A stretch of 64,000 bases of DNA from Paramacrobiotus metropolitanus (Eukaryota > Tardigrada > Eutardigrada > Parachela > Macrobiotidae): assembly GCF_019649055.1 (NCBI RefSeq), contig NW_026570259.1, forward strand, positions 806,001 through 870,000, given 5' to 3'. The position numbers and the translations under genes were made by a program. A model generated the notes under the pieces. It was not told the origin of the DNA, made no database searches, and saw nothing but the letters and a program-made list of their open reading frames with translations. Of this stretch, positions 11,801 through 24,100 are shown piece by piece (the stretch's first letter is position 1; each line of letters starts with the position of its first letter).

Positions 11801-14800
11801 ATTGAATATGGAAGCCAGGCAGACATCGCAGCATTCGCTCATACCGAAGGGAATACTTTTTATACCTACGCCTTCATTCGGCGCAGCCAGGATACTCTCA
11901 TGCTGGTTCAGTATGTCCAGCAAAATTGGGCCCACTTTGGACAGCACGTACGCCGCTTGTTCCGAAGATACGCGCGGTGCATTGTGCAAAGTGCGTAGCC
12001 GCCGTCCGCTGGATCCGGGACTTCCCAGTATGGAACGTAGCGTACCGGACAACCACAACCGTTCCTCTTCACCCATGTAACGGTCTTTGATGTCTCCATC
12101 CTTTACCAAATCCAGCTTAGCAATTGGATCAGATCCTCGTGACTCGGTCACGAGGCGAATACTGTAAAACAAAAAAAAACTCTTTTGGACACACAGGCAA
12201 TTCAAAACAGGACCATTTCTACGAAAAACCGTATTGCGGACAGCAATACGTACATCATAACCCAGAATAAATAGTTTGTGGGTTAATTCTGAGGTCGAAA
12301 AATTTAAACGTAAGCGCTTAAAAAATGCATTTATACACTTCGGTCGATTGTCAGTCGCTGTGAATACCGTAGGCATAATTACATATTACGATTTAATATA
12401 CGATTTATTATCTGTAAATCCGCACTTATCCGTACTTATGTAAGAATAGATGTTCATCCTGGATAAGAATAACTGAAGTAGTGAAAGTATCCGATTACAG
12501 GCTTTGCCACCCAAAAAAAATTACCATCGTAGACGAGCGTTATTGAAGCGACAGTCCTTCTTTGCTTTGTTGCGATTCCGGTTGCGTTTTGTAGCAGGAC
12601 CGGTTTCGTAGCAGTCAAAGCACAATGGAAGGGTTTGCACAGGATCAAACGGAACTGCATGTCTCGCCATCTCTCTTTTCATGTCATCACGCCACATCTG
12701 ACAGCGCTTTTTCTGCACGAAAACTACCGGAAGCGCTGTGGAAGACTTTTTGGATGCAAAGTTGGAGGCAGAGCACTGGTTCGAAAGAGAGATTTTGCCG
12801 CTAGCACTGACGGGGACAGGGCTGGTAGTTGCGCTGCAAACTTCATCCAGTGGCAACTTATTACCTGTGGTGTACTAGGAAAACAGGAAATAAATTCAAT
12901 ACTTGTTGCCGATCTGTCTGTCCGTTTGTATTTTCAGTATGCTCAGTTATAGCACCGTATCAAGGAAAAGATCTATATTACAACGGAAAACCCCGTACGA
13001 TCTGGTCAGAACAAACCAAAAAATTAATCGAAAAACTGCTAGCGTCATTCGATTCAGCATGTCTGGAAACTGTGTCGCATGCATTTAGTTTTGGTAATTA
13101 TTCGCTCCGGCTCCCGTTCACAGACGCCGGTGCCGGTAAAGCTGAAAGATCAAGGTGACCGTGAAAATAATTTCAGAGTCCGGTTGCATAGAACAAAAAC
13201 TCAGTAAATTTAAACTGGCACCTTTTTAGATCAGCAAATTAAAAAAAAGGGTTTGAACTTTTACTCCTTCCTGCAAGACTAAAACAGCCTCTCACTAGCC
13301 TGTTAGCAGTAAGACAAAGATGCTGCTAGTGGATGGCTTCGTTTCAGTAAATCGTTAACAATTTAAAGCGCTCAAAAATATGACTTAGGATTTGTTAGGA
13401 ATAAGAACGCTCGTTCAAAGCAGCTGTAAAAGAAACTGAAAACAGTAATCGTCAAACGGGCTGACCTTTCATTACAGTCCGAGCAAAACTTAAGACAGTG
13501 ATTAATCAGCATGTATCTGTACGGTCCATTAAATTAATCATTCCGTATAATACGGAATAAATTAGTTTCTTCAGATCAGAAAATGCCAACCCAACTGCAC
13601 TGCTCGAATCGGAAAATTTATATTCCCTACACAAACACTATAAAAATAAACGGCATCCTCGTCGGCAATGAATTATAAAGGCTAATTTTATGATATTGAT
13701 TATCATAATCAGTGCAAAAAGGGCTGTGCAGTGTGCACATTGAAAACAACCATACATAGAAAAAAATTTATCAATTACATAAATTACAAAGAATTACCGC
13801 TGCAGTACATCGACTCAAAGAACAGTTTAGAAAAATACAAACTGCTTCATAAACATCTATCATTTCTAAGAAAACGGGTATTAATTTGGAGACTACGGTC
13901 CCAGGGGTTCGCATACACGAATTAGCGAACTATTTCTACTATTTAGTGTACAAATCGAGTGATCAAATTACTATTCGATAGATGGGTGACTGGGTGAGTA
14001 ACCGTAGTTACCGCACTACCGCTACTCTCCAGTGCACAGAGCTCGCTAGGTGATTGAGTAACCAAACGAGTGGTAACGAACCAGTAACTGAGCTACCATT
14101 ACTGGAACCGCACATAACGAGTGGCCGAAGTACCACTATTCTCGTGTGCAGAAACCGGTAGGGGAGTGGTGACCTACTGAAAACAGCCATTGCTCGCTAG
14201 GTCGGTACGTAACGGATCGAGTGGTGGTGAGTAACTGAAGTACCACTACTGTTTACTGCACATAGTGAGTGACCAGTTTCCATTACTGTCCAATGCGCAG
14301 AGCCGACTGAGAGTTTGAGTAACCAAATTTCCTTTATTTTTCTGAGCGCAAATCGTGATAGGTGGTGAAGAACTGAAGTAAGACCACTGTTTAGTGCATA
14401 TAGACTATAGTCATCGCAAATAGTGCACGCAGTAATACTAAATTAATCAAATCATTCGAAAAACCGACAGCAGACCACAAGAAACGCGGAGGCAAAGCCG
14501 AAGCCGTTTCTTGTAAATCATAAAGTAGGCAATGGGCACGAGAAACCATGATTTTGAAGCTGTGTAAAGGTCACTCTGACTCACCCCTATGCCGATTGGA
14601 TAATCGTCTTCATCACTTTCCATCGACAACCTTGAGATAGACAGCCGGTATGGCATCGGTGCTAGCGGGATCTCCAGTGAATGCTGTGATTGAGTGGATG
14701 GCGATGGAGGCATCCGATCATTCCCGTCATCTTCGATTTCCGGAACCGGCGAAAACTGCGGCAGGGAATTCTGTTGTGGTTCGAAACGGCACGCGCCCGC

Positions 14801-15259
14801 AGGGGCGATCGTCTTCATACATTGTTTGTGGCGGCTTTTCTCCTCTTTGCGTTGGAGCGGCGCGGGGGGCACGACTACCATTGGCTGGACTTTCGGCTTC
14901 TTACTTGGGTTAGTGTCACTGGAACCCACGGTGTCAGGAACGTTTCCGAAGTGCTCACGGAAGTTGAATTGGGCTTGCACTGCTGGGTAATGTGGGTAAT
15001 TCATAGCATTAAAACCAGGCGTTGAGAAGCAGGAGATATCGGTAACGGCTCTGGATCTTTTCGCACTTTTAACGGAAATCACAATCGGTCCTTTGCGTGC
15101 AGGTGGTAAGAACGGCTGATGACACGGGACCTTTTTCTGATCAGGAGCTCCATTGTGAACTGGCGCAGCTTGGGAAGAAGATAGCAATGCATGGCCAAGC
15201 TCACTGCTCTCCCCTATATGACGATAATAATTATTACGCTCGTGAAAATGGAATGACCG
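8831..15259 (-). CDS. KDM3-family JmjC histone H3K9 demethylase (5' end incomplete)
   Basis: Ten exons keep phase throughout: about 14585-15259, 12525-12874, 11728-12161, 11424-11633, 10932-11315, 10575-10796, 10032-10148, 9531-9835, 9250-9384 and 8831-8890, together 963 residues. The exon at 11728-12161 holds the KDM3 zinc finger ([28 protein letters not shown]). The JmjC domain follows, with [29 protein letters not shown], the Fe(II) ligands H and D in [11 protein letters not shown] and the distal H in PAGALHQVW. The family removes mono- and dimethyl marks from H3K9 using Fe(II) and 2-oxoglutarate in the nucleus. The Pro/Ser-rich N-terminal exon has no in-frame ATG and its upper edge is tentative, so upstream exons are missing. 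The intron at 12875-14584 is unusually long and contains a degenerate repeat. Confidence 0.9.
13985..14335. repeat. Degenerate tandem repeat in a KDM3 intron
   Basis: Variants of GTGAGTAACTGAAGTACCACTA and of TGCACAGAGCTCGCTAGGT recur several times over about 350 bp. Spacing is irregular, roughly 45-65 bp. Copies have diverged in sequence and length. Confidence 0.6.
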
Positions 15260-15870
15260 CTAAACTCTCGAGGTAACTTTTGCGAATTATTTGTAGTGGA
15301 AGTTTGGTATCACAATCCGGATATGACTAATTACTTTCATTTCTGCGCAGCTTACATTCATTACAATCTGGTATAAGTACTCGTACTGGGTTTTGCAGAT
15401 GATCAGATCGGCTGCGCATTATTATGCTACAGCGTCGCTCCTCTGCTAAAGTCATGGTATAATATTGTGACTAACAACGATGCGGAGAACAGAGATTTCA
15501 GCCTGTACAGTAGGTATACCTTCTTGACATCTTCTGAACCTGATCTGCCGAAAACTCTAAATCGAGCACCCCGAGAATTCTACAATCGAAGCGTTGCAAA
15601 GATTTCGGGGAGAATATTTTACTATTCATGATTAATTTTGAGGAATAATACCCTTAGTGTTACAGTCTTGGTCGTCGTAACTTTGCAATGAATGGAAGGG
15701 TTAACCGGTCTGGAGAATCCTCCCACCAATCGCGCAGACAGTAAGGTTACGTACGCAGTCGAGATGCAGGTTCACGTCTCCGTGCTCGAATGATCATTGC
15801 ATCGACCGGATCTTTGGGATGGTTTTAAGCGCGGAATTTCCGAGTTTCTTGCGCTTTAGCGTTCTGCCAG

Positions 15871-15995
15871 TCATCCCCGCACCGATCGCGCTTGTTTTTT
15901 AATCCATTCCCGAATACACTGGCGATCGACTTTGAACTTACTCGCAGCAGCGTGAATACTGTTCAGCTTTGCAAAGTTCGCAGTCTCAAATTTTC
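15871..15995 (-). pseudogene. Brinker/pogo-type helix-turn-helix DNA-binding domain trace
   Basis: The minus strand encodes KFETANFAKLNSIHAAASKF followed by KVDRQCIREWIKKQ, then a stop at 15871. The pattern 'AA.KF.VDR..IREW.K.Q' is that of the N-terminal HTH of pogo/CENP-B-like transposases and the related Brinker DNA-binding domain. No intact downstream domain can be read. It could be a transposon relic or, less likely, an exon of a host gene using the GTGCGG donor after the last Arg-Ser. Confidence 0.5.
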
Positions 15996-16610
15996 ACAAA
16001 AATGGGATACGATCTGCGCATTTTTACAGTTAATCAATCGCATTTCAATTTCGGCAGGATGGAATACTTTGGTCTAGCTGAGTTAACGCATGCACCGTGC
16101 AACACGACATTAGAGAAATCTGTGCATGGTCAAGCAATCAGTCCGGCATCACACGGATATTCCGAGATATACCGCCGCACGCCTCAAGCCGGATATACCG
16201 AGAACTTTAGCGTAATAGCTCACTCTACTACAACCGCCGACGACCATATGTATGTGCTTCATTATGAGCTTTCAGTGCGTATTTATTAGAAACAAGCTTT
16301 AATATTCTTCTCGTGCACTCTTTATAGTACTTACTTCCCTTTCAGCTGGGATCAGCATTTAGCCCTAACTTTATTTAACTGGGCTAGGTTAAAGAAATCC
16401 ACCGGTCAATTGTGCAGATTTGCGTATTTTCACAATTTGACACTCTTACAGACGCAAGCATCACAGCATGACGACATCGTACGAGCCATGCAGAACTCGA
16501 TCTATAAAATTTAATTTGCTCAACAATCAGCCCTGCAAACGTAGTCCTTTTGTAGGAAAGTACTTTCGGCACCATGCTCCGTGTTGCGCTCGGTTCGGCA
16601 AAGCGCAACA

Positions 16611-16672
16611 GCGGTACCATCGCTTCTTATGCATTCGTCCTGCGGTACCATCGCTTCTTATGCATTCGTCCT
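16611..16672. repeat. 31-bp perfect tandem duplication
   Basis: The unit starting GCGGTACCATCGCTTCTTAT occurs twice, head to tail without mismatch, at 16611-16641 and 16642-16672. Confidence 0.9.
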
Positions 16673-17035
16673 CTGTTTTATATGTACCCATAACGCAGTT
16701 TAAAGTGGGTGATACCAAGTAATAGCCTTTGATATTCCAGTTTTATGTTCTGCGGTTAAAATGAAATTAATGATTTGAATTACGCATGAAAATTCCAAAG
16801 GGAAAAACCAACTACTTTTACTCCAAGGGCATTACTGTATCTATGCATAAACTTCCTGAGGCAGAGACTCTTGGACATCGATCGTCGAAACCACCTCAAC
16901 GCAATTTTTGTACTGAACAAAATACTGTTTCCCAAATTCTCATTATATACTCGTAACTAGTTGTTACTTGTTAACCAGACCAACATTAGCGAAAGTCTGC
17001 TTCCGCTAAAAATGCTGTTGCTGCGATTATTTTAA

Positions 17036-18777
17036 TTACAGTATTACAGTACCTTCGCCACTGCTGGCTTCCGGGACTTCTCTTCTAGCCGCAGCCTTTT
17101 CGTTGGCAGTCCTTGATCCCATAAGTTCGGCGTCTGATACCGCACTCCCCAAATCGGACAACACGTCAGATGTTACAGATGCTCGAGATGTTGGTGGAAT
17201 CGAACCGGCCTGTCCGTTCTCGTTTATGGGCTTGTGCAGTGCTTCTTCTGTCCGCCGCACGAGATCGAAGCACTAATACACAATTACCATTGGGATTTTT
17301 ATCGTGCCATGCAGCTCAAAGTTTCAGGCTACAGTAGTAAACGTATGGCATTAATAAATCGGTTCAGTGATTTACAGACTAACCTTTTCCAAGTGCCGGC
17401 GACCACTGACATGAGGTATCAAGTTTAAGGTTACATCCGCTCCCACCTCACATGCGCATGAGACGCAGTAGAAATGACCAGAAGGAAGTACTCTGATAGT
17501 GGAGTTGACTTCGTCTGAGTTTAGATCTTTCGGCATCAGCGAAAGGTCTAGTGGGACTTTAACAGAGGTTGGTACACCCAAATTAACAGCAGGATCGCTG
17601 CCTGTATGGACAGTATGCTGCGGCACCCCCACTGTTTCACCAGGAAGGACTGCTGCTGCATTGGCAACCAGCGCTGTGGTGTGGTTTGATTGGCCATTCA
17701 GACATGCCGAACTAGATGGTGTCGACTCGGGGACTATGTTGTCAATGAGCGGCGGGAGCAATTTCACAGTGTTACCGGTTACCACTGCTGAATTCGGTGC
17801 TTTAGCATTTTCCGCCGTCTGTGCAGCCAGCTGGGAAACCGGAACTGGAAGCTGAGAGTCCGGTGCCGGTATACCCATAGGCTCTCTGGGATCGGCGACT
17901 GCGGCTGGAGAAATATTCTGGGCACGAATTGGTTCGACGGGTCGGTAGTGGTCTTTGCGCTCACTACTTGGGGTGATTTGTGTGGATTGCCCATTCGCTG
18001 CCGGCAAGTAATTAATCAGCGGGATGGGAGCGTGGGTTGGGTGTGGCCCTGCGAATCGTTCTGGTGGTGGTGCAATTGTTGAATTCAGTGGTAAGCGGCC
18101 TTGAGATGGATTACTTGACGGTATGATAGCATGCATCAAGCATTTCAGAGTCTGATCCATTCTCATCATATGACTGAAGACAATATAATCGAAGTTATTT
18201 GACAACGTGAAACGTACTCTTTCGGGTTATTTATACGTAAACCATACATTCAGACAGCAAAAGATAAACCTGTCTGCTGGTACACTGTAGCTCTAAAGAA
18301 CTTCTAACACATTTAAATGCATAATGATGCACGTCCGCTTTGAGTTCAAACGAACCTGAGCATCCCTTGCTGGACTAACCAATCCATCCCATGTGAATAA
18401 AGTCCGGCACCAAACGAGCTTCCCATCCCCTGCATGTACTCGTACGGTAATGGTCGCTGTTGGTGCGCCGTAGCATACATGGAGGAAATGCTGGCATCGC
18501 AGGTATTCTGTTGCGTTGAAAAGGGCGGGTGAAAAGAAACGTTTTGCTCCAGCGCCGGAACCGTCGACACGTACGGTGGGGCGAGTAAAACGGGTTGTGT
18601 GAACGACGGATACGGTGCACCGGGTGCGGTCGCTTGGTGCGGTGGATATTGCTGGAGCAGTTCATTTGACTGCGAAAGGAATGGCGGTGCTGCATTAACG
18701 CTCCAACCGGGTCCGTTTGACTGCGACAGTACTGGCGCTGCATTAACGCTCCACCCTGCAGGTAGATTGTTGGTCAT
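17036..18777 (-). CDS. Matrin/U1-type C2H2 zinc-finger protein with Pro/Ala-rich disordered region
   Basis: Three exons, 18356-18777 (ATG), 17384-18173 and 17036-17272 (TAA), join in phase to 482 residues. Most of the chain is low-complexity Pro, Ser, Ala, Gln and Asn. The single clear domain is HFYCVSCACEVG, then 11 residues, then HVSGRRHLEK. This has the CxxC...HxxxxxH spacing of matrin/U1-like zinc fingers, which bind RNA or DNA in nuclear proteins. The N-terminus holds a duplicated segment, GWSVNAAPVLSQSN and GWSVNAAPPFLSQSN. The finger sits at the end of exon 2, and exon 3 adds an acidic/Ser-rich tail. It ends about 1.8 kb upstream of the KDM3 exons on the same strand. I treat it as a separate gene because it has its own ATG and stop. 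Confidence 0.7.
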
Positions 18778-19510
18778 GATGGTTTGATTGGTCTACCACA
18801 AGAGCGCCATGTTTCGAATTTGCAGGCAATACCGAGCGCGGAATCTGCAATCGGGAAAAAGGTTAGGCGAAGAGGTTTTTAATGATCAGCATTATATGTA
18901 GCGCCCAGAATATCAGGTTAAGGCCCAGAAGGTTGGACGAAGGGGTTATTGAAGATCAGCATTATGCACTTGCGCTTCAAATCATAAAATATTTCGCGTT
19001 CATTTGGTACTATTGAAGCAGTTTTGTTTTGTGCGATACTGGTGGTTCTAAAGATACTAATTATCTTCCATACCAGATCGGTACATTAATTATCTGTGGC
19101 AGTTGCAAAAATTGCAGTATTTGCAACTTTACTTTTGTTAGAATGTGGGCAGGATAACGCTTTTAAGGTTAGAACATAACCTGAAAATGCAAGCATATGT
19201 TCTTCGTCTCATGAGAAATTAACGGAAAAGCTGTGCTGCAGCTTTTAAACCGCTGCTTCAGTCATACGCTTTCCCAGGTGTTCACTAATTAATAACTTTT
19301 GAAAGTTACAATATCTGCACTAAACTACCAACTGGACTGTTTGTCCCTTCTAGTTATTACACGTACAAGTTTTCGCTAAGTAGAGTGAAACACGATCCGT
19401 ATTTCCACAATATACTGTACGAGCTACATTGTGTTTACGATCTTACATTGTACTAAATCTGCACCCATAAGCTACGTTTTGAAAGATACCAGAAGTTAAA
19501 ACGATATGTT

Positions 19511-19549
19511 AAAGCAACTATTATGCATTAAATGTATAATAGTTGCTTT
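19511..19549. repeat. Perfect inverted repeat (14-bp arms)
   Basis: AAAGCAACTATTAT at 19511-19524 and its reverse complement at 19536-19549 are separated by 11 bp. Confidence 0.9.
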
Positions 19550-19587
19550 AATCAATCACTATCAATCAATCCCTTTAATCACTATTT

Positions 19588-19622
19588 AAAATCACTAAAT
19601 AAAATTTTTATTTAGTGATTTT
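19588..19622. repeat. 35-bp palindrome
   Basis: AAAATCACTAAATAAAA at 19588-19604 is followed, after one T, by its exact 17-base complement at 19606-19622. Confidence 0.92.
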
Positions 19623-21171
19623 AGATAGTTCAAAGTATCAAACTAATTACTAAATTTCAATAAGGCTAACGCACATTCGAATCTGTTTTCGTTTTCTGTG
19701 TTAGGTCGAACTAGTCGTTTTGCGACTCTAGAAAATGCACCGAAGCATTAATTTTGCCATTTTTTACAATACAATTAGTATCGTCGGTTCTATTAGAGAA
19801 TATGTGCTTCGAAATACTCCACATGTAACCTAAAGGTTCAGAAAGGCATGCTAACTAATAATGTTGAGTTAAAGTTGTTAAACTAGAAACTGCAGACTTT
19901 GAAACACATGAAAGTTGAAAGGTTTTCGAAAAAATCATTCAGATAGCTTATTTTGCCATGCAATAACTTACCGCGCTGTTTTGTTGAGCAAATCACCAAC
20001 AACAACTTTCCAGAAAAAGTTTATTAAGATATTATGCCAGTAATACAAAATTGTAGTTTCCGTAAACGGTTGCTACGAAGACAAAACAGTAATGATAAGC
20101 TAATTATAAGCAGACAACAAGAAAAACTTATCGATTCGGCTGCACCAGGCTTTGTAATAAATCTCCGGCACTTCCGAAAGTTCCCGGAGCCCGTCGCGAG
20201 GGTCACTATGGTTACCATGGCAATCAGTTATGCAGTGTGGTAGTATCCCTACTTTAGAACACAACTGGCATGGAAAAGCGAACTGCGACATGTAGACTGC
20301 TTTTGATAAAGTTTAGATAAAATCCACGACTAATAATTAATTATTCTTTAAGTAAGCTTTACCGGAAAAGCCACTGGAGTTACAAAAATTCAGATGAAAA
20401 TATTTAAGAACAAAAACAAATTTTGAATCGCTTCGATTACAGTAGTTCTACTAGCGAAGCTTCATTAATTAGTCACTGATCATTGTCATTTGGGCTGGCT
20501 CGTGCCGAATAAAACTATGTATGTACTATGTACGTATACAAAACACAGGAAACAGCAGTTACCGGTATAGCACGTACTTACTGATTGACCTTTGTTCACT
20601 TAAAAATTCCTTTATTCACTTACTAACTGTTTCTTTGTTCGCTTAATTACTTTAAGTAGAATGATCCTCGTTGTTTTAAACTAATGTACGTGATGATTGA
20701 TAAAACTGATTGATACATCTACTTTATACTGTAATGCAGTAGTACTTTATTATACCACTTTAATTGACAAAAGGAACGAAGTACGTACTACTGTACTACC
20801 TGTATTAAGGTACCAAGCAATTTTTTATCACATAAATTGATTATCATAAAATAATAATTTCGGAAGTACTTGTTCGTATTTCAGAAGTGCGAATACATAC
20901 AGTAGATTGGTTAACAATAAATTTCTAGCTAACCATAAAATTAAAGAGGATCCTGAAGTCCTTTGACACAGTAAAATGCAACATGTGATCATCATGTTTA
21001 CGTTACGCGCACCGTTTTTCAACTAAATATACGTATTATGGGTGTTTAATTAGAAAGCTTAATTGTGGTGTTTGTGCGTTTGTAAAAATATGACAGTGAT
21101 TTTCATGGGTATATCAGTCGACTATAGATATTGGAGCTGAAATTCCACTATTCCAGATTTTCTGAGTTTTT

Positions 21172-24100
21172 ATGGCATCGCGACGTAAATCCTCTAAGCA
21201 GAGCAGACTCGAAAGCATCAAGGAGCGAGACAGCAATTCGACTGCACGACTTAGTTCGCAAAGGAGAAGAAGTTCTGAACGGAAAAGCTCTGGCAAAAGA
21301 AAATCGTCAAGTAAATCCGGGAAAAAGTCTTCCGGACGCGCTTCGAGGGATTCGCGAATAGGTTCGAAAAAGAGTTCCACTGCTCGTAAATCCAGTGTCA
21401 GAAAAAGCAGCGCCCGCTCATCTGCCAGTGACACACAACGTCGCAGTCAGAGCAGCCGCAATACCGACGACTCTGATTTGTCACCCGATGAACATGTTTT
21501 AGTGCAACGTCCGCCTCCTGGTTCCAGAAGTGGCAGCGTTGGCTATGATGAGCACGCTGTGTCCCTGGGCGACACAGGAGACTTTAATGTCTTCCCAGAA
21601 CGCCTTAAAAAAGATTCGTTTATGTCCGGATCGAAGACATCAGTGGCACTGCCTCGTGGTAGCGCATCCGTGGGCGAGCCAACGATGGGGTCACTCGTGG
21701 GATCTGCATCAAGGCAGTCAACCATGGAAGCACCACCGGGAAGCTTTTCTTCAGCTGGAACGGGCCTGCCCAGACAGCCATCTATGCCACGTCAATCAGC
21801 AATATCCGCGCCACTTCCAGGTGGTTTTGCTACCCAAGCGGGGTCAGTGAGTTCAGCACCTCGGCCGTCTTCCATACCCAGACAGTCGTCTGTGCCGCGA
21901 CCGTCATCCATAAGCGCTGTAACTGCTGGAAGCGGTTCTATGGCGATGACCGGTTCAGTCAGTTCTGCTCCCCGACAGTCGGCAATAACAGCAGCCCCGT
22001 CCGGCAGTTTCTCAACGCCCCGATCATACACGGCAGCATCACTCGCAACGCCCATGATGGTGGCAAGATCAATGTCCATGGTACAGGATGCTGATGCCCA
22101 GTCAAGAGCCAGCGCCGCTCCGTCTCCATCCCTTGGTGGTGGGGACTTCCCAAGGCAGTCGTCAGTCAGCGCTGCTCCTAGAACGAGCGGCCCCGGGCGG
22201 GTAGTGGAAACGACAACAGTCACCAGAATTAGTAGTCCAAGTGGAATGGGACAAAGCAGTGGAGTCACTGCAAAAACGTCACCTTCCATGGATCTGTCTC
22301 ACTCGTCACCGGAACGCGAGTCAAAAACGTCCGGTACAGCAAAAAAGTCAGGCAAGAAAGCCTCATCGGTTAGTGGCGGCAAAAAGAGTGGTGAAAAAAG
22401 CAAAGGAGGAAAAGCGAGTGGGAAATCAAAAAAGAGCTCCGGCAAAAAATCAAGTGCCAGTGAGCCGCCAAAAAAGAGTGGTAGTAAGAAAGTGACAAAG
22501 AAAAGTGGCAGTAAGAAAAGTGGGAAGGGTTCTAAAGGTGGAAGTAAGGCCGGCAGCGGAAGCAAGAAAGGTAGTAAGGGCAAAAAGAGCAGTGCTTCCA
22601 AAAAATCCAGTCGTGACAGTGAATCTCCGAAAGCTAGCAAAAAAAGTTCGACTGGTTCCGGTGGAAAAGGCTCTGGTGGATCGTCAGCAGCATTCGATAT
22701 GGACGTTTTTGAGCAAGTCAGACAAAATTACGAGGCGGAACATGGAAAAATTTCCGAAGAAGAAACACGCAAGCCTTCTGATGTGGGAGGTAAAAAGGTT
22801 TCATACAACACTTTTCCTGATGATGAAATGAGACGGAGTACGCAATGGTATTCGAATCCCAATGGAGAACCGGTAGAGGTCACCACTCAGGAACGGCGAA
22901 GTTCGCAGAAGTATATGGACGATGGTGGCAGCGAAGATTACGAACCTTTTGAAGTGGTGCAGGTGCGCAAAAGTACCAGGACGTACTTGGACGAAGGGCT
23001 AACGGAGCCGGTAGAGGAGATGGAAATGCGTAAGAGCACCAAGAAGTATATCAATCCAGCTGGATCGCAGTTATTTGAAGTGCAACTACGCAAAAGCACC
23101 AGACGCAGTAAGCAGTCGAGTGTTGCCCCGGGGGCACGACCATCGAGCGCTAGCATTGCTCCCAAGGACAGTGTTGCTGGAAGTCGAGAAAGCCTGACGG
23201 GGAAGCCTCGTGCAAGTTCGGCGGGAACTGCTGCAAGGAAGAGTACAACAGGACCGAAGAAAAGTTCGGACGCAAAGAAAGGGTCAAAGGCTAGCGCGGG
23301 AAAGAAAGGCTCGAAAAAAAGCGGATCCAAAACGGGCTCGAAAGCTGGTTCGAAAGCTGGTTCGAAGGCTGGAAAGGGTTCCAAAGTTTCGGGTGCCAGT
23401 AAGAAAGAAAGTGATGCCCACGTCGGTGATGGCGACGGTCCAAAAGCCAGTGGAACGAAGAAAAGTAGTGCTAGCAGAAAAAGTAGCGCAAGCGGTTCCA
23501 AATCTAGATCCAAGTCCAAGGGAAAGAGCAGCGGATTTTTTTCTCGTTTATTTGGAAGTAAGACAAGTAAGAAGAGTTCAGTGAAAAAGAGTGGAGCGAA
23601 GAAGAGTAGCGTCAGCCGTAAAAGTACCGCTGCGAGTTCGAGGCCTAGCGAAGATATATCACCAGAGAAAGCAACGCTGTCAGTCGTACCTGCGCCCTCC
23701 ATTGTTCCTGACGTTCCTGTCCGGGAATCTAACGGAGTATGCAGAGATGATTTATTGTTGGCAAAACAGACTGCCGAAGCATCAATACTTCGAGCACAGA
23801 TTGCGGAAGCTGAACTGCAGCGTGCGCGATCTTCGTCTACCGGCAGCGCCAAAACGTGTGTTACGTGTAGCTCATCTGCTAGTTCAAGGTATTGTACTTG
23901 CTGCAGTTGCAGAATCAATGTGATTCACACAAAGCTTTAACTAACTTTCTCGTTCGGTGTTTCGACTGGCATAACGATCACGAAAAGTTTTTCTGCAGAA
24001 AGTCTGAACCCAGTCCGAACTCTGTTCCGGATATGCATCACAAAATCATGATGAAACTCAGCGAAATTCAGGCGGTGCGCAATGAAATCTGTTGCTTACG

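Larger units (their letters stand above)
15260..17035. other. Region between KDM3 and the zinc-finger gene
   Basis: About 1.8 kb that should contain the missing 5' exons and promoter of the KDM3 gene. I could not identify them. It holds a transposon-type HTH trace (15871-15995, minus) and a 31-bp tandem duplication (16611-16672). A 106-codon open frame at 15969-16289 (+) has no motif and overlaps the HTH trace antisense. Confidence 0.45.
18778..21171. other. Divergent intergenic region with palindromes
   Basis: About 2.4 kb between the 5' ends of the zinc-finger gene (-) and coiled-coil gene A (+), so it should contain both promoters. Two hairpin-forming palindromes lie at 19511-19549 and 19588-19622. 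No coding signal is supported. Confidence 0.5.

Noticed and set aside
11780-12080. Plus-strand frames across the KDM3 zinc-finger exon
   Set aside because: The minus strand encodes the conserved zinc finger in phase with neighbouring exons; the plus frames have no motif.
14650-15025. Plus-strand frames opposite the KDM3 N-terminal exon
   Set aside because: The minus-strand frame is longer and its phase fits the downstream KDM3 exon; the plus frames carry no domain.
21300-23700. Gene A as a histone H1 or protamine-like protein
   Set aside because: The KKSG runs resemble H1 tails, but no winged-helix domain is present and the C-terminal half is a long acidic/basic coiled coil.
22299-23918. 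Long minus-strand frames opposite coiled-coil gene A (Leu/Pro/Phe-rich)
   Set aside because: They mirror the Ser/Lys-rich codons of the sense gene and have no signal, domain or splice logic.
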